From Actinobacteria bacterium UBA3120 (GTDB lineage: Bacteria; Actinomycetota; Actinomycetes; S36-B12), in NCBI GenBank assembly GCA_002365735.1, contig DEZY01000035.1, forward strand, positions 1 to 17,131: a stretch of DNA of 17,131 nucleotides. Reading direction: 5' to 3'. This document shows, piece by piece, positions 1 through 6,435 of this stretch. The notes under the pieces were generated by a model. It was not told the DNA's origin and ran no database searches. It saw only the letters and a list, made by a program, of their open reading frames with translations. The position numbers were made by a program, and so were the translations under genes. Positions within the stretch are counted from its first letter, which is position 1. Each line of letters begins with the position of its first letter.

Positions 1-963
1 GTCTTTGACGGACTTCAGATCAGCAACTGGAGTGAAGAAGTACTCCAGGAAATCCGTGATGGCGGCGTCGGTGGAATTAATGCCACGTGCGCCGTTTGGG
101 ACGAAACACTCGAAACGATTCGCAACATTGCGGACTGGCGTGTACTTCAGAGCCGTCACCCCGAACTCGTGCGAATTGTGACGACGACGCAAGAGATCCG
201 AGAGGCAGCCGCGCAGCAACAGGTCGGAGTAGTCCTCGGTTTTCAAAACACGTCACCCTTTGGCCAGGACTACTCCATGGTGGAGACCTTTCACAAACTC
301 GGTGTCCGCATCGCGCAATTGACTTACAACATTCAAAACTATGTAGGTGGAGCGTGCTACGACCCGAATGACTCAGGGCTCACTCGATTCGGATCGATCA
401 TTGTGTCTGAAATGAATCGGGTAGGCATGTTGATCGACCTTTCCCACGTTGGCAATAAGACGTCCCTTGACGCAATCCGCGAATCGCAGACGCCGGTGGC
501 AATTACCCACGCAAACCCGTTGTGGTTCGTTGACTCGCCGCGCAATAAGCCGGATGAAGTAATTAACGCCTTGGTCGAACGTGGCGGAGTCATTGGAGCT
601 TGTCTCTATCCAAATGTGATCGGTGGCAAGGAAACCAGCCAAAAAGAATTCAGCGAAATGATTGTCCGTCTAATTGACCAGGTCGGTGTTGATCACATTG
701 GCCTGGGCAGCGACTGCACGCGTAATTGGGATTCCGATTATGTGAGTGTGCTGCGTGACGGTCGCTGGCAACCTTCTTCGGGCGCGACCTGGCCCGAATG
801 GCCGGACTGGTTCACCTCACCACGCGACTTCCCGGCTTTGGCCAATTCTTTGTCGGACGCGGGATTGAGTGACAACGATCTTGATTCCGTCATGGGTGAA
901 AACTGGATGCGACTTTTTGACCAGGTCTTCCCAGGATTGCCATTGAGGGGACAGGGATCTTGA
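1..963 (+). CDS. Peptidase M19 (membrane/renal dipeptidase-like) protein, divergent subfamily, 5' partial
   Basis: The frame is open from base 1, so the N-terminus lies outside the window; 320 residues are visible. The M19 metallo-dipeptidase fold is recognisable from LGVRIAQLTYN, then IDLSHVG (His about visible residue 149), ITHANP (His170) and GLGSDC (Asp238), and from the end GENWMRLFDQVF, which matches the usual GGNxLR-F terminus. Two hallmark metal sites are changed: the N-terminal DGHxD motif reads DGLQI, and the bridging Glu of LGxEGG reads LGFQN. Only the two later histidines of the classical five metal ligands remain, so dipeptidase activity should not be assumed. DGLQ and GFQN recur together, as I recall, in a poorly characterised M19 subgroup of transporter operons. 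It is the first visible gene of an amino-acid uptake operon, and its stop codon overlaps the next start. Family is fairly certain; substrate unknown. Confidence 0.85.
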   Translation, partial: VFDGLQISNWSEEVLQEIRDGGVGGINATCAVWDETLETIRNIADWRVLQSRHPELVRIVTTTQEIREAAAQQQVGVVLGFQNTSPFGQDYSMVETFHKLGVRIAQLTYNIQNYVGGACYDPNDSGLTRFGSIIVSEMNRVGMLIDLSHVGNKTSLDAIRESQTPVAITHANPLWFVDSPRNKPDEVINALVERGGVIGACLYPNVIGGKETSQKEFSEMIVRLIDQVGVDHIGLGSDCTRNWDSDYVSVLRDGRWQPSSGATWPEWPDWFTSPRDFPALANSLSDAGLSDNDLDSVMGENWMRLFDQVFPGLPLRGQGS

Positions 964-1646
964 GCACGACGAGTTGGCCACGGGCAGCGGGCTTTCGAGT
1001 CTCCGTGCGTGAAGTAAAAGATGCAAGTTATCGAGCGCTGCGCGCCGACGGGTATCCGTGGGGTGAAGCGCAGTCAGCTGGGCGAATAGCGGCAACCGCG
1101 GAAGTGCTGTGGTCGAGGGGTATCACAGATATTTGTCGAGATGCTCGACGCTGGCGGGTACATCGCCGCCACCCGAAAATAGCAAGATCCGGCGGCATGC
1201 TCTCGGTGAAAGATCCCCGGAAAACCAGCGCGATGATATTGGGGTCACACGCAACGGTGCTCGCACTCGGTCATGCCGGTCAAATTGTTTTAGTGAAAGG
1301 CTCAGCAGATCTGCGCAACGTTGCGGCAGCGATCTGGGATATTCAACCAACCGGCGCGCCCATGACATGGGGCTCAATGAGCGGATCAAAGCCTGAGTCC
1401 TACCGGGTTGACGAGTTGGGGAATCTTTTTCACAACCCAGACTTGTCACAGATACTCCCCAAATTACCCATGAGCAAGACGGGTTGGTTCATCACCGAAA
1501 AAAGGATTACTGGTGGCGAACTCATTCTATCGGTCACAGACCGCGAGATACGAATAAATGAATCCCTCAGTAGTGGCGTCCAAGTGGATCCACATAGCTG
1601 GCGCTCTTTACAAAAGAGTGCCCGAAAGTTCTTGGTGCCAGAATGA
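960..1646 (+). CDS. DUF3726-like protein of unknown function
   Basis: This 228-residue protein has no known catalytic motif that I can see. The N-terminal part (about residues 13-50) reads as a helical segment with REVKDASYRALRADGYPWG and AGRIAATAEVLWSRG, and the C-terminus ends with VDPHSWRSLQKSARKFLVPE. Both patterns resemble DUF3726 proteins as I remember them (S-x-x-E...RA-x-x-G-x-xWG-A near the start; W-x-x-L-x-x-A-x-x-x-xVP at the end). This is a family-level resemblance from memory, not a search result. The chosen start is TTG at 960, which overlaps the preceding TGA (TTGA) and follows AG-rich Shine-Dalgarno sequence at 945-957; a later GTG at 1005 is possible. Its stop overlaps the RidA start as ATGA, so translation is probably coupled. 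The setting suggests a role in breakdown of the transported compound. Confidence 0.6.
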   Translation: MSTTSWPRAAGFRVSVREVKDASYRALRADGYPWGEAQSAGRIAATAEVLWSRGITDICRDARRWRVHRRHPKIARSGGMLSVKDPRKTSAMILGSHATVLALGHAGQIVLVKGSADLRNVAAAIWDIQPTGAPMTWGSMSGSKPESYRVDELGNLFHNPDLSQILPKLPMSKTGWFITEKRITGGELILSVTDREIRINESLSSGVQVDPHSWRSLQKSARKFLVPE

Positions 1647-2041
1647 ACAATCGAAATCACATTGAGCATGTTGCCCATGTTGACGGTGTCGAACGCAGTT
1701 ACGGTGCTGCAACAACACTGGGTCATTTGGTGTTTCCTTGCGGACAGATCCCCATGCTCCCGGACGGTTCGATCCCTGAGGACATTACGAGTCAAACCAA
1801 AGTATGTCTGGACAACCTAGAAAAGACATTGCTGCGATGCGGTTCAGGGTTAGATCGAATCCTGCAAATTACCGTTTACTTGGCGGAAAAAGAAGAATTT
1901 GAAGCCTACGACCTCGCATGGCGCGAACGTTTCGCCGGAATGCCCCGACCCCCGCGTACTTCTATTTTCGTGGCGGATTTTCGCGGCGCCAAGCGCATTG
2001 AAATAAGTGCGATTGCCGTTCGTGAACAAGGAATGGAGTAA
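1643..2041 (+). CDS. RidA/YjgF/UK114-family enamine/imine deaminase
   Basis: A 132-residue protein of the usual length for the RidA family, whose archetypes hydrolyse reactive enamine/imine intermediates released by PLP enzymes or amino-acid oxidases and dehydrogenases. The conserved GQIP segment is present (CGQIP, residues 33-37), followed by NLEKTLLRCGSGLDRILQITVYL, the PPRTSIFV segment carrying Arg105 (aligned with the substrate-carboxylate-binding arginine of E. coli RidA) and IEISAIAV with Glu120. The key catalytic-site residues therefore look intact. The start ATG overlaps the upstream stop (ATGA) and the stop lies two bases before the ATPase start. Placed between an M19-like hydrolase and an amino-acid transporter, it probably clears an imine formed in catabolism of the imported substrate. 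Many RidA paralogues are not canonical RidA, so I give no symbol. Confidence 0.88.
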   Translation: MNNRNHIEHVAHVDGVERSYGAATTLGHLVFPCGQIPMLPDGSIPEDITSQTKVCLDNLEKTLLRCGSGLDRILQITVYLAEKEEFEAYDLAWRERFAGMPRPPRTSIFVADFRGAKRIEISAIAVREQGME

Positions 2042-2043
2042 GC

Positions 2044-2811
2044 ATGTCAGATCAAGTTCCCTACCTCAAAGCCTACGATATTTGCAAAGATTTTGGTCCG
2101 GTTCAGGTCCTGAGTGACGTCTCAATGGAGATCAACTCAGGCGATGTTATCTCGATAATTGGGCCTTCTGGTGCCGGAAAGTCGACTTTTCTGCGCTGTA
2201 TAAATCTTCTCGAGACGCCCACAACGGGGGTTTTAGAGATTGGCGACTTTAAGATCACTATCGGTGAAGGCCACAAGCACGCTACCAAGAAGGAACTCTC
2301 CACATTGCGCCGCGATGTCGGCATGGTCTTTCAATCCTTCAACCTTTTCCCACACCTCACCGTAATGGAAAACATTTCACTTGCCCAGCGTCGGGTGCTC
2401 GGCCGCAATAAAGACGAAGCGAATACCCGCACATTGGAACTCCTTGATCGGGTCGGTCTCAAAGAAAAGGCCGATGCCTATCCAGGACGCTGCTCTGGTG
2501 GGCAGCAGCAGCGAGTCGCAATCGCGCGCTCACTTTCACTCGATCCACAGGTAATGCTTTTCGACGAACCAACTTCAGCACTGGACCCGGAGGTTGGCGC
2601 CGAGATTCTTGCGGTCATGCGCGAACTTGCCAATGACGGAATGACCATGATGATCGTTACACACGAGATGGCCTTCGCTCGCGAAGTCGGTGACCGTGTC
2701 TACGTCATGGTGGATGGGAAAATTGTTGAGTCGGGGGATCCTCGAGTGATTATGAGTGAGCCAACACATGCCCGAACCAAGCAGTTCCTCGGCGCAGTAA
2801 TGGGTCGCTGA
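2044..2811 (+). CDS. Polar amino acid ABC transporter, ATP-binding protein (HisP/GlnQ type)
   Basis: This 255-residue cytoplasmic ATPase powers the importer formed with the next three genes. All ABC motifs are visible: Walker A GPSGAGKST (residues 40-48), Q-loop VFQSFN (Gln97), NLFPHLTVMEN as is typical of the HisP/GlnQ group, signature CSGGQQQR (150-157), Walker B VMLFDEPTSALD (170-181) and the switch histidine in THEMAFAREV (His207). The C-terminus GDPRVIMSEPTHARTKQFL is also family-typical. One oddity is Cys instead of Leu at the first position of the signature motif. The start has GGAG at 2035-2038 and lies two bases after ridA; the stop shares one base with the next start (TGATG). The family indicates polar amino acids or opine-like compounds; the exact ligand cannot be read from this subunit. 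Confidence 0.95.
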   Translation: MSDQVPYLKAYDICKDFGPVQVLSDVSMEINSGDVISIIGPSGAGKSTFLRCINLLETPTTGVLEIGDFKITIGEGHKHATKKELSTLRRDVGMVFQSFNLFPHLTVMENISLAQRRVLGRNKDEANTRTLELLDRVGLKEKADAYPGRCSGGQQQRVAIARSLSLDPQVMLFDEPTSALDPEVGAEILAVMRELANDGMTMMIVTHEMAFAREVGDRVYVMVDGKIVESGDPRVIMSEPTHARTKQFLGAVMGR

Positions 2812-3446
2812 TGTTTAGCTACATCATCCAGGGATTGATCTGGACCGCGTTGATCACGTTGGGCAGTTTTTTCTTTGGGTCGATTCTCGGTATCGCCGTT
2901 GCCGGTGCTCGAGTTTCGTCTTCGCGCATTGTTCGCGTGTGTGCCCGTGTTTGGGTGGACATTATTCGAAGTGTTCCGCCATTAGTGTGGCTATTCCTGG
3001 TCTTTTTTGGACTTGCCGAAGTGGGACTTCGACTGACATCGCTCATCGCGGCGATTCTCACCTTCTCGCTCATCGCGTCGGCTTACTTGGGTGAGATTTA
3101 CCGGGGTGGGTTGGCAGCAATCGGTCGCGGACAAATTGAGGCTGCACAGTCATTAGGGCTAGGTCGCATTGACATATTCGTGCGCATTGTCGCCCCGCAG
3201 GTATTTCGCACGGTGAGTCCGTCCATGGTCACCTACGGAATCGGACTGATGAAGGATTCGGCTTTGGCCTCAACTATTGGCGTCGTCGAAATGACGTTTA
3301 GAGCTAATCAGGTTGCCCAAAACACGGGTGAAGGCCTTTCTGCGTTCCTCACGGTCGGCCTTATTTATCTCGCCTTTAGCGTTCCCCTCGGTGTGTGGGC
3401 CAGGCATTCAGATGCCAAGGCTAGCCAGAAATATCAGGTGGGATAG
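2811..3446 (+). CDS. Polar amino acid ABC transporter permease (HisM/HisQ family), first subunit
   Basis: A 211-residue inner-membrane protein of the His/Glu/Gln/Arg permease family. Hydrophobic segments cover about residues 5-32, 56-75, 78-94 and a C-terminal stretch at 180-197, consistent with the roughly five-helix permease fold. The conserved cytoplasmic coupling loop is clear: RGQIEAAQSLGLGRIDIF (residues 106-123), the EAA motif that contacts the ATPase. The motif RSVPPLVWLFLVFFG (53-67) is typical of the family. The start ATG overlaps the upstream stop by one base and the stop overlaps the next permease by one base, so the two permeases are probably made in equal amounts as a heterodimer. 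Confidence 0.93.
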   Translation: MFSYIIQGLIWTALITLGSFFFGSILGIAVAGARVSSSRIVRVCARVWVDIIRSVPPLVWLFLVFFGLAEVGLRLTSLIAAILTFSLIASAYLGEIYRGGLAAIGRGQIEAAQSLGLGRIDIFVRIVAPQVFRTVSPSMVTYGIGLMKDSALASTIGVVEMTFRANQVAQNTGEGLSAFLTVGLIYLAFSVPLGVWARHSDAKASQKYQVG

Positions 3447-4096
3447 TGGAACTCAATACTTGGTTTGGCTACGTCGGCGAGTTACTCCCCGGTTTGGTCG
3501 CTGCGCTAAAACTTACAGGCATTTCACTTGGCTTGGGATTGCCACTTGCCCTCGTCCTCGCACTTCTTGTAGACAGTCGACTACGCGTTGTGCGATGGGT
3601 CACGATCGGTTTTGTCGAAGTTGGTCGAGGATTACCGTTGTTGGTCCTGCTTTACATTTTTTACCAGGGGTTGCCACAGATCAATATCGTCCCTTCGGCA
3701 CTCGCGTCGGCCACCTGGGCATTCACTTGGTCTGCCGCGGCTTACGCCACGGAGATAATCCGGTCAAGTCTGCGCAGCGTCCCACGTGGACAAACTGAGG
3801 CCGGTAGTTCATTGGGCCTTAGTGAGCGTGATCGTTTCCGTTATATCTTGCTGCCGCAAGCTTCCCGAATCGCAATTCCGCCACTCATGGGCCTTTCAAT
3901 CATCATGTTTCAGTTGACTTCTCTTGCGTACGTAATTACCTACAGCGAGGTCATGCAAGCCGCCTACTTCTTGGGCACCACAACATTTCAATACTTACCT
4001 GTGTTTCTTGCAGCGGCATTTGTTTACGCGATCATCACGATTCCCGCCTCGGCTTTGGTCACGTCAATTGAAAAACGTCTCAGCAAACATTTGTGA
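3446..4096 (+). CDS. Polar amino acid ABC transporter permease, second subunit
   Basis: A 216-residue membrane protein, paralogous in type to the preceding permease, starting at GTG in the overlap TAGTG. The family signature RGLPLLVLLYIFYQGLP (residues 61-77) and the EAA loop PRGQTEAGSSLGLSERDRF (113-131) are intact, followed by LLPQASRIAIPPL and the last two hydrophobic helices. It would pair with the upstream permease and dock on the ATPase. The next gene, for the binding protein, begins 64 bases downstream, the largest gap in this operon, and that gap holds a small hairpin. Confidence 0.93.
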   Translation: MELNTWFGYVGELLPGLVAALKLTGISLGLGLPLALVLALLVDSRLRVVRWVTIGFVEVGRGLPLLVLLYIFYQGLPQINIVPSALASATWAFTWSAAAYATEIIRSSLRSVPRGQTEAGSSLGLSERDRFRYILLPQASRIAIPPLMGLSIIMFQLTSLAYVITYSEVMQAAYFLGTTTFQYLPVFLAAAFVYAIITIPASALVTSIEKRLSKHL

Positions 4097-4109
4097 ATGA
4101 AAAAGTAAA

Positions 4110-4135
4110 TGCCATTCCGGAACCCCGAAGTGGCA
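4110..4135 (+). other. Hairpin between permease and binding-protein genes
   Basis: TGCCA (4110-4114) pairs with TGGCA (4131-4135); after a bulged G, TTC (4115-4117) pairs with GAA (4127-4129), with a short GC-rich tip. No T-run follows, so it is not a typical terminator. It could mark a processing or mRNA-stability point separating expression of the permeases from the binding protein. The pairing is seen; the function is inference. Confidence 0.35.
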
Positions 4136-4160
4136 AACTCAGTAAGGAAAGGTATAAAAG

Positions 4161-5072
4161 ATGCACAGAAAAGCAATGAAGTTCGCCGTATTAATCGCCG
4201 CTGGTAGCTTGGCTCTCGCAGGCTGCTCCAGTGATGATTCTGCAACGGACACGGCAGAAGAAACCACGGCAGCCGCCGAAGAAACCGCAGATGCGGAAGA
4301 AACAGCGACTGACACGGCAGATTGCGTTCCAGCACATGCCGGCCTCGCGACGGTGGACGCAGGATTCCTCACCGTTGCTGCATACGAGTACCCACCGTTT
4401 GCTTCGATTGATGGTGAATCAATCACAGGCGCCGAGGGCGAGATCCTCAACGCGATTGCGGCTTTGGAATGTCTCGATGTCAAGGTGCAACCAGGTTCAG
4501 GGGCCGCGATGATTCCAGCGATTGAGTCTGGACGCGCGGATACCACCATGGGTAGCTGGTATCGCACAGCTGAGCGCGCCAAAATTGTGCTTCTTAGTGA
4601 ACCAGTAATCATTGACCAACTCACCTTGATCTCTGTTGATGGTGTTGACACGATTGAAGGACTTGTTGGCAAGAAGGTTGGATCTACTCTGGGATTCCTG
4701 TGGAACGAAGACTTGGAAAATGTTGTTGGTGACGACTTGAGTCTCTATGAAACGACCCAATCCATGTACGCCGATCTTGCCAGTGGCCGCATTGACGTCA
4801 TTGTTGACACCTATCCATCAGCTCAATCGGCTCTTGCCGTTACTCCAGTTGAAGGTGCAGCTTCGGTTGTGCCAGCTCCTGACGAGCGGGTACTTTCCAC
4901 AACCAAGCCAGGCCAGACCAACTTCCCAGTGAACTTGGACAACCCTGACTTGGTCGCAGCGATCAACGACAACCTCAACACCTTGCGTGCTGACGGAACG
5001 TTGGAATCTATTGCAGTTGAGTGGGGCTTCTCACCAACCGCTGTTGCAGTGACAGAGCCCAATCTGCTCTAA
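4161..5072 (+). CDS. Amino acid ABC transporter substrate-binding lipoprotein (SBP_bac_3 family)
   Basis: A 303-residue extracytoplasmic binding protein. A positively charged N-terminus (MHRKAMK) and hydrophobic stretch end in the lipobox LAGC, with Cys22 as the lipidation site. Residues about 25-54 are a linker made almost only of Asp, Glu, Ala and Thr. The ligand-binding domain follows, with family features AAYEYPPFASIDG, a GAEGEILNAIA segment, and SGRADTTMGSWYRTAERA, where Arg135 is placed like the arginine that binds the ligand carboxylate in this family. The start ATG is preceded by AAGGAAAGG at 4144-4152, a strong ribosome binding site that fits the high expression needed for a binding protein. 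It is last in the operon and followed by a strong terminator. The ligand is presumably an amino acid or derivative, unidentified. Confidence 0.93.
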   Translation: MHRKAMKFAVLIAAGSLALAGCSSDDSATDTAEETTAAAEETADAEETATDTADCVPAHAGLATVDAGFLTVAAYEYPPFASIDGESITGAEGEILNAIAALECLDVKVQPGSGAAMIPAIESGRADTTMGSWYRTAERAKIVLLSEPVIIDQLTLISVDGVDTIEGLVGKKVGSTLGFLWNEDLENVVGDDLSLYETTQSMYADLASGRIDVIVDTYPSAQSALAVTPVEGAASVVPAPDERVLSTTKPGQTNFPVNLDNPDLVAAINDNLNTLRADGTLESIAVEWGFSPTAVAVTEPNLL

Positions 5073-5083
5073 AGGTCACGCAC

Positions 5084-5129
5084 AAAGGAAAGACCCGCCC
5101 CTTGAAAAAACAGGGCGGGTCTTTCTTTT
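5084..5129 (+). terminator. Strong intrinsic terminator, probably bidirectional
   Basis: A perfect 12-bp stem, AAAGACCCGCCC (5089-5100) with GGGCGGGTCTTT (5113-5124), extends outward by further pairs (one G-U) to a stem of about 17 bp spanning 5084-5129. The right side is T-rich (CTTTCTTTT). On the minus strand the 3' flank is also T-rich (CTTTCCTTTG). It begins 12 bases after the binding-protein stop, so it ends the amino-acid operon and can also stop leftward transcription entering from 5130 onward. Confidence 0.9.
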
Positions 5130-5204
5130 ACGTGAGTGACTTACGTGCTATCGCGTGAAGTTTTTTTGATCGTAGTCCATTTGGTTTCCGCGTTCGCATT
5201 TGCA

Positions 5205-5324
5205 TTAAGTTGCGGCCGTATTGGAACCGACGGGACTGGTTCCAGTTACGCCCGTCACCTCAACCCCAGCAATCAGCGCTTCAAGTCGTGCCTCGATCTG
5301 TGATTCCTGTGAATCTTGTGTCAT
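5205..5324 (-). CDS. Possible 39-residue small protein, unverified
   Basis: On the minus strand ATG (5324-5322) opens a 39-codon frame ending in TAA (5207-5205). The peptide begins MTQDSQESQIEARLEALIAG and ends in a Gly/Thr/Ser-rich tail; residues 8-20 could form an amphipathic helix. The composition is protein-like, but the frame is short enough to arise by chance. GGTGAGG lies directly against the ATG, which is too close for a normal ribosome binding site. A better-placed GGCGGAGG at about 5348-5355 would instead serve a GTG at 5340, which encodes only 19 codons in another frame. The shared terminator lies about 75 bases downstream. I recognise no family. Confidence 0.3.
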   Translation of the reverse strand: MTQDSQESQIEARLEALIAGVEVTGVTGTSPVGSNTAAT

Positions 5325-5526
5325 CCTCACCACTTAGCACGCAAAAACCTCCGCCACTAAGTAATCTAACGCGTCTCAATCGACAATTCTAAGTTTTTTG
5401 TACGCAAACCCACGCGCACACAGTGTCAAACTGGCTTGGTTCAGGCCTCTTCCCCGGTCAACAGGCCTCGCGTTCTCAGACCTAGGGGTAGCCGTTCTGG
5501 GAAAGGAGTCTCCGCGTTCCCAGCAC

Positions 5527-5542
5527 TCGGTTCACGAACCGA
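5527..5542. repeat. 16-bp palindrome TCGGTTC-AC-GAACCGA
   Basis: Seven-base perfect arms separated by two bases. The symmetry and length suit either a dimeric regulator binding site or a small RNA hairpin with a 4-base loop. It lies on the left of the 240-bp stretch downstream of the SDR gene, not next to a recognised start codon, so its role is uncertain. Confidence 0.45.
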
Positions 5543-5650
5543 TTTCATGAGGGGAAACGAATTTCAGACCAGTCCCGCGACCCCGGTGCATCAGTGAATC
5601 CTATTGGTCACCAACTTGCTCGTTGATCCGGCACCGATTGGGAATTGCAA

Positions 5651-6388
5651 TCAGCTTTGTTGACCCATTGACCACAGCTGCCAAACGGTAGTGCGGACAG
5701 TGCGAGGCTGCTGGAGCACTGAGACGACTGCGTGAGCGACATCGTCGGCTACCAGCCAGTCTGCGAAACGTGCATCATTTTCAACGCGGCCAGCGCCAAC
5801 TGCGAACTCTGTGCCTACACCGGCTGGGCATACAGCGGTGACGCGAATCCCCTTCTCCCGCAGTTCGCGATCCAATGCACCGGCTAGACCAACCTGGGCA
5901 AACTTGGTGCCCGCGTACACCGCTTCGTCCCCACCTCCACGAAAGCCTGCAACCGAGGAAACGATCACGATGTCCCCTGCCCCGGTTGTTTTTAGCATCT
6001 CGGGAACGCCCGCACGAATAGTCCAGACGGTGCCGTCGTAATTGGTATGCATCATGCGGCGGAGTTCATCGTCCGAGTGGTCCAAAATGGATCCGTATAT
6101 GCCGATACCAGCGTTCGGGACAATTGAGTCGAGTTTTCCGAACTTTTCTACCGCCGCATTAATCAATGATTGGTTGTCTTCAACCGAGCGGACATCCATG
6201 GGAACCCCAATAGCGTTGTCGGGTCCTAGTTGTTTAACTAAATCTTGCAGGCGGTCAGCGTTGCGTGCGCCCAGTGACACCTTGGCACCAAGCTCAACAA
6301 GTTGTTCGGCGGTTGCTTTACCGATTCCCGAGGTTGCTCCCGTGATGGCAATTACAGTGTCTTTTAGGTCGCGCAGGGCATATGTCAT
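5651..6388 (-). CDS. Short-chain dehydrogenase/reductase (classical SDR)
   Basis: A 245-residue NAD(P)-dependent oxidoreductase with the complete classical SDR set: nucleotide-binding TGATSGIG (residues 16-23), MDVRS (Asp65-Val66), PNAG (91-94), the structural Asn116, the catalytic serine in VSSVAG (144-145) and the YAGTK motif (Tyr158, Lys162). The Ala-Arg after beta-strand 2 (GARNADRL) suggests possible NADP preference, an inference. The sequence MTYALRDLKDTVIAITG gives a normal N-terminus. No Shine-Dalgarno sequence precedes the ATG; TATGAT ends six bases before it, so the mRNA is probably leaderless. It diverges from the Gfo/Idh oxidoreductase 47 bases away and may share regulation with it. 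The substrate is unknown; such sequences are often annotated as general alcohol or 3-oxoacyl reductases. Confidence 0.93.
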   Translation of the reverse strand: MTYALRDLKDTVIAITGATSGIGKATAEQLVELGAKVSLGARNADRLQDLVKQLGPDNAIGVPMDVRSVEDNQSLINAAVEKFGKLDSIVPNAGIGIYGSILDHSDDELRRMMHTNYDGTVWTIRAGVPEMLKTTGAGDIVIVSSVAGFRGGGDEAVYAGTKFAQVGLAGALDRELREKGIRVTAVCPAGVGTEFAVGAGRVENDARFADWLVADDVAHAVVSVLQQPRTVRTTVWQLWSMGQQS

Positions 6389-6394
6389 GCCATC

Positions 6395-6400
6395 ATCATA
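6395..6400 (-). promoter_or_regulatory. -10 hexamer for leaderless SDR transcript
   Basis: TATGAT on the minus strand, followed by exactly six bases (GATGGC) and then the ATG at 6388. This TANNNT-N6-start geometry is that of leaderless actinobacterial promoters, and no ribosome binding site is present. No clear -35 element was found. Confidence 0.55.
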
Positions 6401-6423
6401 GTTATTCAGTGTGCGAGTGCCGA

Positions 6424-6429
6424 TAGGCT
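6424..6429 (+). promoter_or_regulatory. -10 hexamer for leaderless Gfo/Idh transcript
   Basis: TAGGCT fits TANNNT and ends six bases before the GTG start at 6436, with no Shine-Dalgarno sequence between. It has the same spacing as the divergent SDR promoter 24 bases to the left, which supports both calls. Confidence 0.55.
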
Positions 6430-6435
6430 GGTGTC

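Larger units (their letters stand above)
5130..5650. other. 521-bp intergenic region with hairpins and no recognised gene
   Basis: No convincing long coding frame on either strand. Read on the minus strand from right to left it has a TANNNT hexamer TAGGAT (5603-5598), then three potential hairpins: TCGGTTC/GAACCGA (5527-5542), CTGGGAA/TTCCCAG (5497-5503 with 5517-5523) and two copies of the self-complementary AGGCCT (about 5444 and 5463). The possible small ORF and the shared terminator follow. A weaker repeat pair ACTTAG/CTAAGT lies at 5332-5337 and 5357-5362. It could hold a small RNA or leader; I recognise no known RNA family and no tRNA. Confidence 0.5.

Noticed and set aside
1109..1449. 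Alternative frames of 95-108 codons within the DUF3726-like gene
   Set aside because: The TTG-started frame at 960 has overlapping coupling with both neighbours and family-like ends; the other frames are Arg/Ser-rich and lack support.
5210..5392. 60-codon plus-strand frame in the intergenic region
   Set aside because: Low-complexity Pro/Gln/Ser/Arg composition, no ribosome binding site, and it lies opposite a more protein-like minus-strand frame.
5400..5650. tRNA or known riboswitch in the hairpin-rich intergenic stretch
   Set aside because: No T-loop GTTCRA with matching acceptor stem and no recognised riboswitch core; only generic stems are visible.
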